Shown piece after piece: positions 62,459-64,000 of a DNA stretch of 64,000 nucleotides; the first letter of the stretch is position 1, and each line of letters starts with the position of its first letter. The translations under genes were made by a program, and so were the position numbers. Under the pieces are notes generated by a model. The model saw nothing but the letters and a program-made list of their open reading frames with translations. It made no database searches and had not been told where the DNA came from. The stretch is taken from NCBI RefSeq assembly GCF_014851685.1, contig NZ_JACVAC010000014.1, positions 1 to 64,000 on the forward strand, given 5' to 3'. The stretch is from Pseudomonas sp. PDM05 (lineage in GTDB: Bacteria; Pseudomonadota; Gammaproteobacteria; Pseudomonadales; Pseudomonadaceae).

Positions 62459-63836
62459 AGTACTCCATGTTGTCCGGCGCCGAGTTGTGGCTGATCACCG
62501 CAAAGTCCCTGACCAGTTGGATGTGATATGGCCCGTTGCCCTTGGGCGCCAGGGGTTCACGCACGATGATCAGGTTGTCGGTTTCCATCGGCACGCGGTG
62601 ATGTGCGCTGAGGATCTGCTTGCCGGTCTTGGCGTCTTTGAGTGTCACGGTGAATTCCGCGACCTCCCTGCCCTCGGCGTCACGTTCGGGTAGCACGTTC
62701 ACGTCCAGGTCGCCATCGCGGCCGAGGAAGTCGTCTCGCATCTGGTAATGGCCGCTGCGCTGCTCGCGCGGGACGTCGCCGAGTTTGTCCAGGTCCGGCT
62801 CGCGGTCTGAGCGCCCCAGCTGAATCGCCAGTTCAGGGGTATTACCCTTGGCGCCGCTGACCCAGGTGCCGGAGAAGTTGTAGGGTTCGACACTTTCCCG
62901 GGTCATGCGCCAGATGCCGGTCTGGCGCCCATCGTCGGCATATTCATGCAGGTAAGTGAAGGGTTTGTCGTCGTAGTCGCTCTGGTCACCCACCAGCTTG
63001 ATCGGCTTGCCGCTGCCACTTTTGCTGTAGCGCACTTCGCCGATCAACACCGCGCCCTGCTGCTGATACCAGATTTGCACCGGGATCTTGCCGTCGAGGG
63101 TGCCGTGGAGCATCTCCGGGTCTTCGGTAACCGGCCCTTCCAGACGTGGGGTTTCCTGCCATTTGCCGTCCTTCCATTCGCCGGTGGTGCGCAGCATATA
63201 GCCGCTGGGCATGCTGGAGTTTTCGCCGTCTTCGGTCGGTGGCACTTCTGCCTGGGTGTAGGAACCCAGCCGCACCAGCTCTGCGTCGCGCATTTGCCAT
63301 TGCGACGAGCGCGTCCAGCAACAGCCACGATCGGTTTGCGAATGGATCACGCCGTCCCTGGGGTTGACCGAAAACATCCCGCCGCTGGATTCATTGGCCA
63401 GGTCGGTCAATGGGCGATTGAGCACCCACTGGGGCTTCTGCGGGTCTTGCAGGTAGACGTCGTAGCTGGACTGGAAATTTGCATCGGCGCCATTGCCGTT
63501 GCGGATCGCCAGGTCGATACGGCCGTCGCGGTCGATATCGGCGAAGTACAGCACGCCGTACTCGCCCACCAGGCGCCAATCGAGGGTTTTGCCGTCTGCG
63601 TTGAGCGGCACCTGCGCGGCGGGGGTTTGCAGTTGCTGGAGGATTTCCAGGGTGTGTTTGTCACGGATCGTGACCAGTGCCCGGGTCAATTCCTCAAGGT
63701 CTTGCGGCACCTGCGGGAACAACACTTCGACCAGATAGTGACCACTGGGCTCATCGACCGAAAACGAGCGGGGTTCGGCCATGACCGGGGTGGCCAGGGC
63801 CAGGGAGATGAGCACACCGTTGAGGAGCGAACGCAT
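62421..63836 (-). CDS. Periplasmic protein of unknown function (XAC2610-like)
   Basis: A 471-residue exported protein with a signal peptide (about residues 1-20, cleavage after VMA). A region with calcium-loop-like DIDRDGRIDLAIRNGNGADA (about residues 100-120) and WVLNRPLTDLANESSGGMFS resembles XAC2610 family proteins, which include lysozyme-inhibitor-like proteins of xanthomonads. The rest is beta-rich with no catalytic motif that I can name. ATG 63836 is chosen because the signal peptide begins there; the frame is open further upstream to 63956. The 3' end overlaps the convergent gene. Confidence 0.72.
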   Translation of the reverse strand: MRSLLNGVLISLALATPVMAEPRSFSVDEPSGHYLVEVLFPQVPQDLEELTRALVTIRDKHTLEILQQLQTPAAQVPLNADGKTLDWRLVGEYGVLYFADIDRDGRIDLAIRNGNGADANFQSSYDVYLQDPQKPQWVLNRPLTDLANESSGGMFSVNPRDGVIHSQTDRGCCWTRSSQWQMRDAELVRLGSYTQAEVPPTEDGENSSMPSGYMLRTTGEWKDGKWQETPRLEGPVTEDPEMLHGTLDGKIPVQIWYQQQGAVLIGEVRYSKSGSGKPIKLVGDQSDYDDKPFTYLHEYADDGRQTGIWRMTRESVEPYNFSGTWVSGAKGNTPELAIQLGRSDREPDLDKLGDVPREQRSGHYQMRDDFLGRDGDLDVNVLPERDAEGREVAEFTVTLKDAKTGKQILSAHHRVPMETDNLIIVREPLAPKGNGPYHIQLVRDFAVISHNSAPDNMEYFTGMYRKQRSAQ

Positions 63837-63961
63837 CCAGCGCTTCCTTGCTGCAAATGGGGGCGCGCAGTGTATTCGAACAAATCGCTGTTTTGCCAAC
63901 GGCAATGGCTGGTATGTTGCGCGGCTGCAACCGGCCACACCGCCAAGGACCATCACCCATC

Positions 63962-64000
63962 ATGGAAGAAGCCGCCACACCGAAAGCCCGTCGCAACTAT
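63962..64000 (+). CDS. 5' end of a gene cut by the window edge
   Basis: An ATG at 63962 starts MEEAATPKARRNY and stays open to the window end. AAGGA at 63945-63949 sits 12 bp upstream, a little far but usable. It is divergent from the XAC2610-like gene. Thirteen codons are too few to name a product. Confidence 0.45.
   Translation, partial: MEEAATPKARRNY

Overview
The window is a chromosomal segment of a fluorescent pseudomonad (Pseudomonas fluorescens group or a close relative). The evidence is GC-rich coding sequence with Pseudomonas codon use, several REP/REPIN palindromes of the Pseudomonas type, pvdQ with a recognisable PvdS promoter beside a PA2384-like gene, the Pseudomonas-type glgA-treZ-malQ-treY-glgX cluster, and a 4-hydroxyproline catabolic operon. 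There is no phage, plasmid backbone or CRISPR array.

Layout. 0-0.1 kb: the end of an insertion sequence that appears to have landed in a REP element. 0.1-7.5 kb: hydroxyproline catabolism, with a divergent PAS-AraC regulator, an APC permease, 4-hydroxyproline epimerase, a DapA-fold deaminase, alpha-ketoglutarate semialdehyde dehydrogenase and a FAD-dependent D-amino-acid oxidoreductase. Together these would take trans-4-hydroxy-L-proline to 2-oxoglutarate. 7.7-10.4 kb: a GlxA-type regulator, a 27-residue membrane peptide, a LysE exporter, a poly-glycine lipoprotein and tRNA-Cys with its terminator. 10.6-13.7 kb: pvdQ (pyoverdine maturation) divergent from a Fur-winged-helix-like regulator. 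14.0-17.6 kb: a lone 1178-residue putative toxin with a membrane-inserting middle and a C-terminal Tiki/ChaN/PMT-C2-like domain. 17.6-24.3 kb: a LysR regulator with an aldo/keto reductase, a dCache chemoreceptor, SRPBCC, DUF411, YqaA and a D-2-hydroxyacid dehydrogenase.

24.3-35.7 kb: the glycogen/trehalose block, bracketed by two similar REPINs. glgA, treZ, malQ and treY are translationally coupled or close-packed, followed by a small DUF2934 protein and glgX. Together they build alpha-glucan, trim it, and convert it to trehalose through maltooligosyltrehalose. 35.8-41.8 kb: a PIG-L deacetylase, an autotransporter with GGTI passenger repeats, and a TonB-dependent siderophore receptor behind a probable Fur box. 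41.9-48.8 kb: a lower-GC accessory patch with acetyltransferases, small unknown or immunity-like proteins (one SUKH-like) and two IS1182-family elements. One element seems to carry an acetyltransferase gene between its inverted repeats and has a frameshifted transposase; the other looks intact and has a GGCC target duplication.

48.8-64.0 kb: a soluble FIST-domain chemoreceptor, a secreted unknown, an AraC-GyrI regulator, a junkyard of three gene fragments, a VOC protein, a DapA paralogue next to cystathionine beta-synthase and gamma-lyase, a large OsmC-YcaO protein, an Aer-like receptor, two uncharacterised proteins and the first codons of another gene. The features most worth follow-up are the 1178-residue toxin, the acetyltransferase-bearing IS, the orphan immunity-like patch and the decayed fragment cluster.
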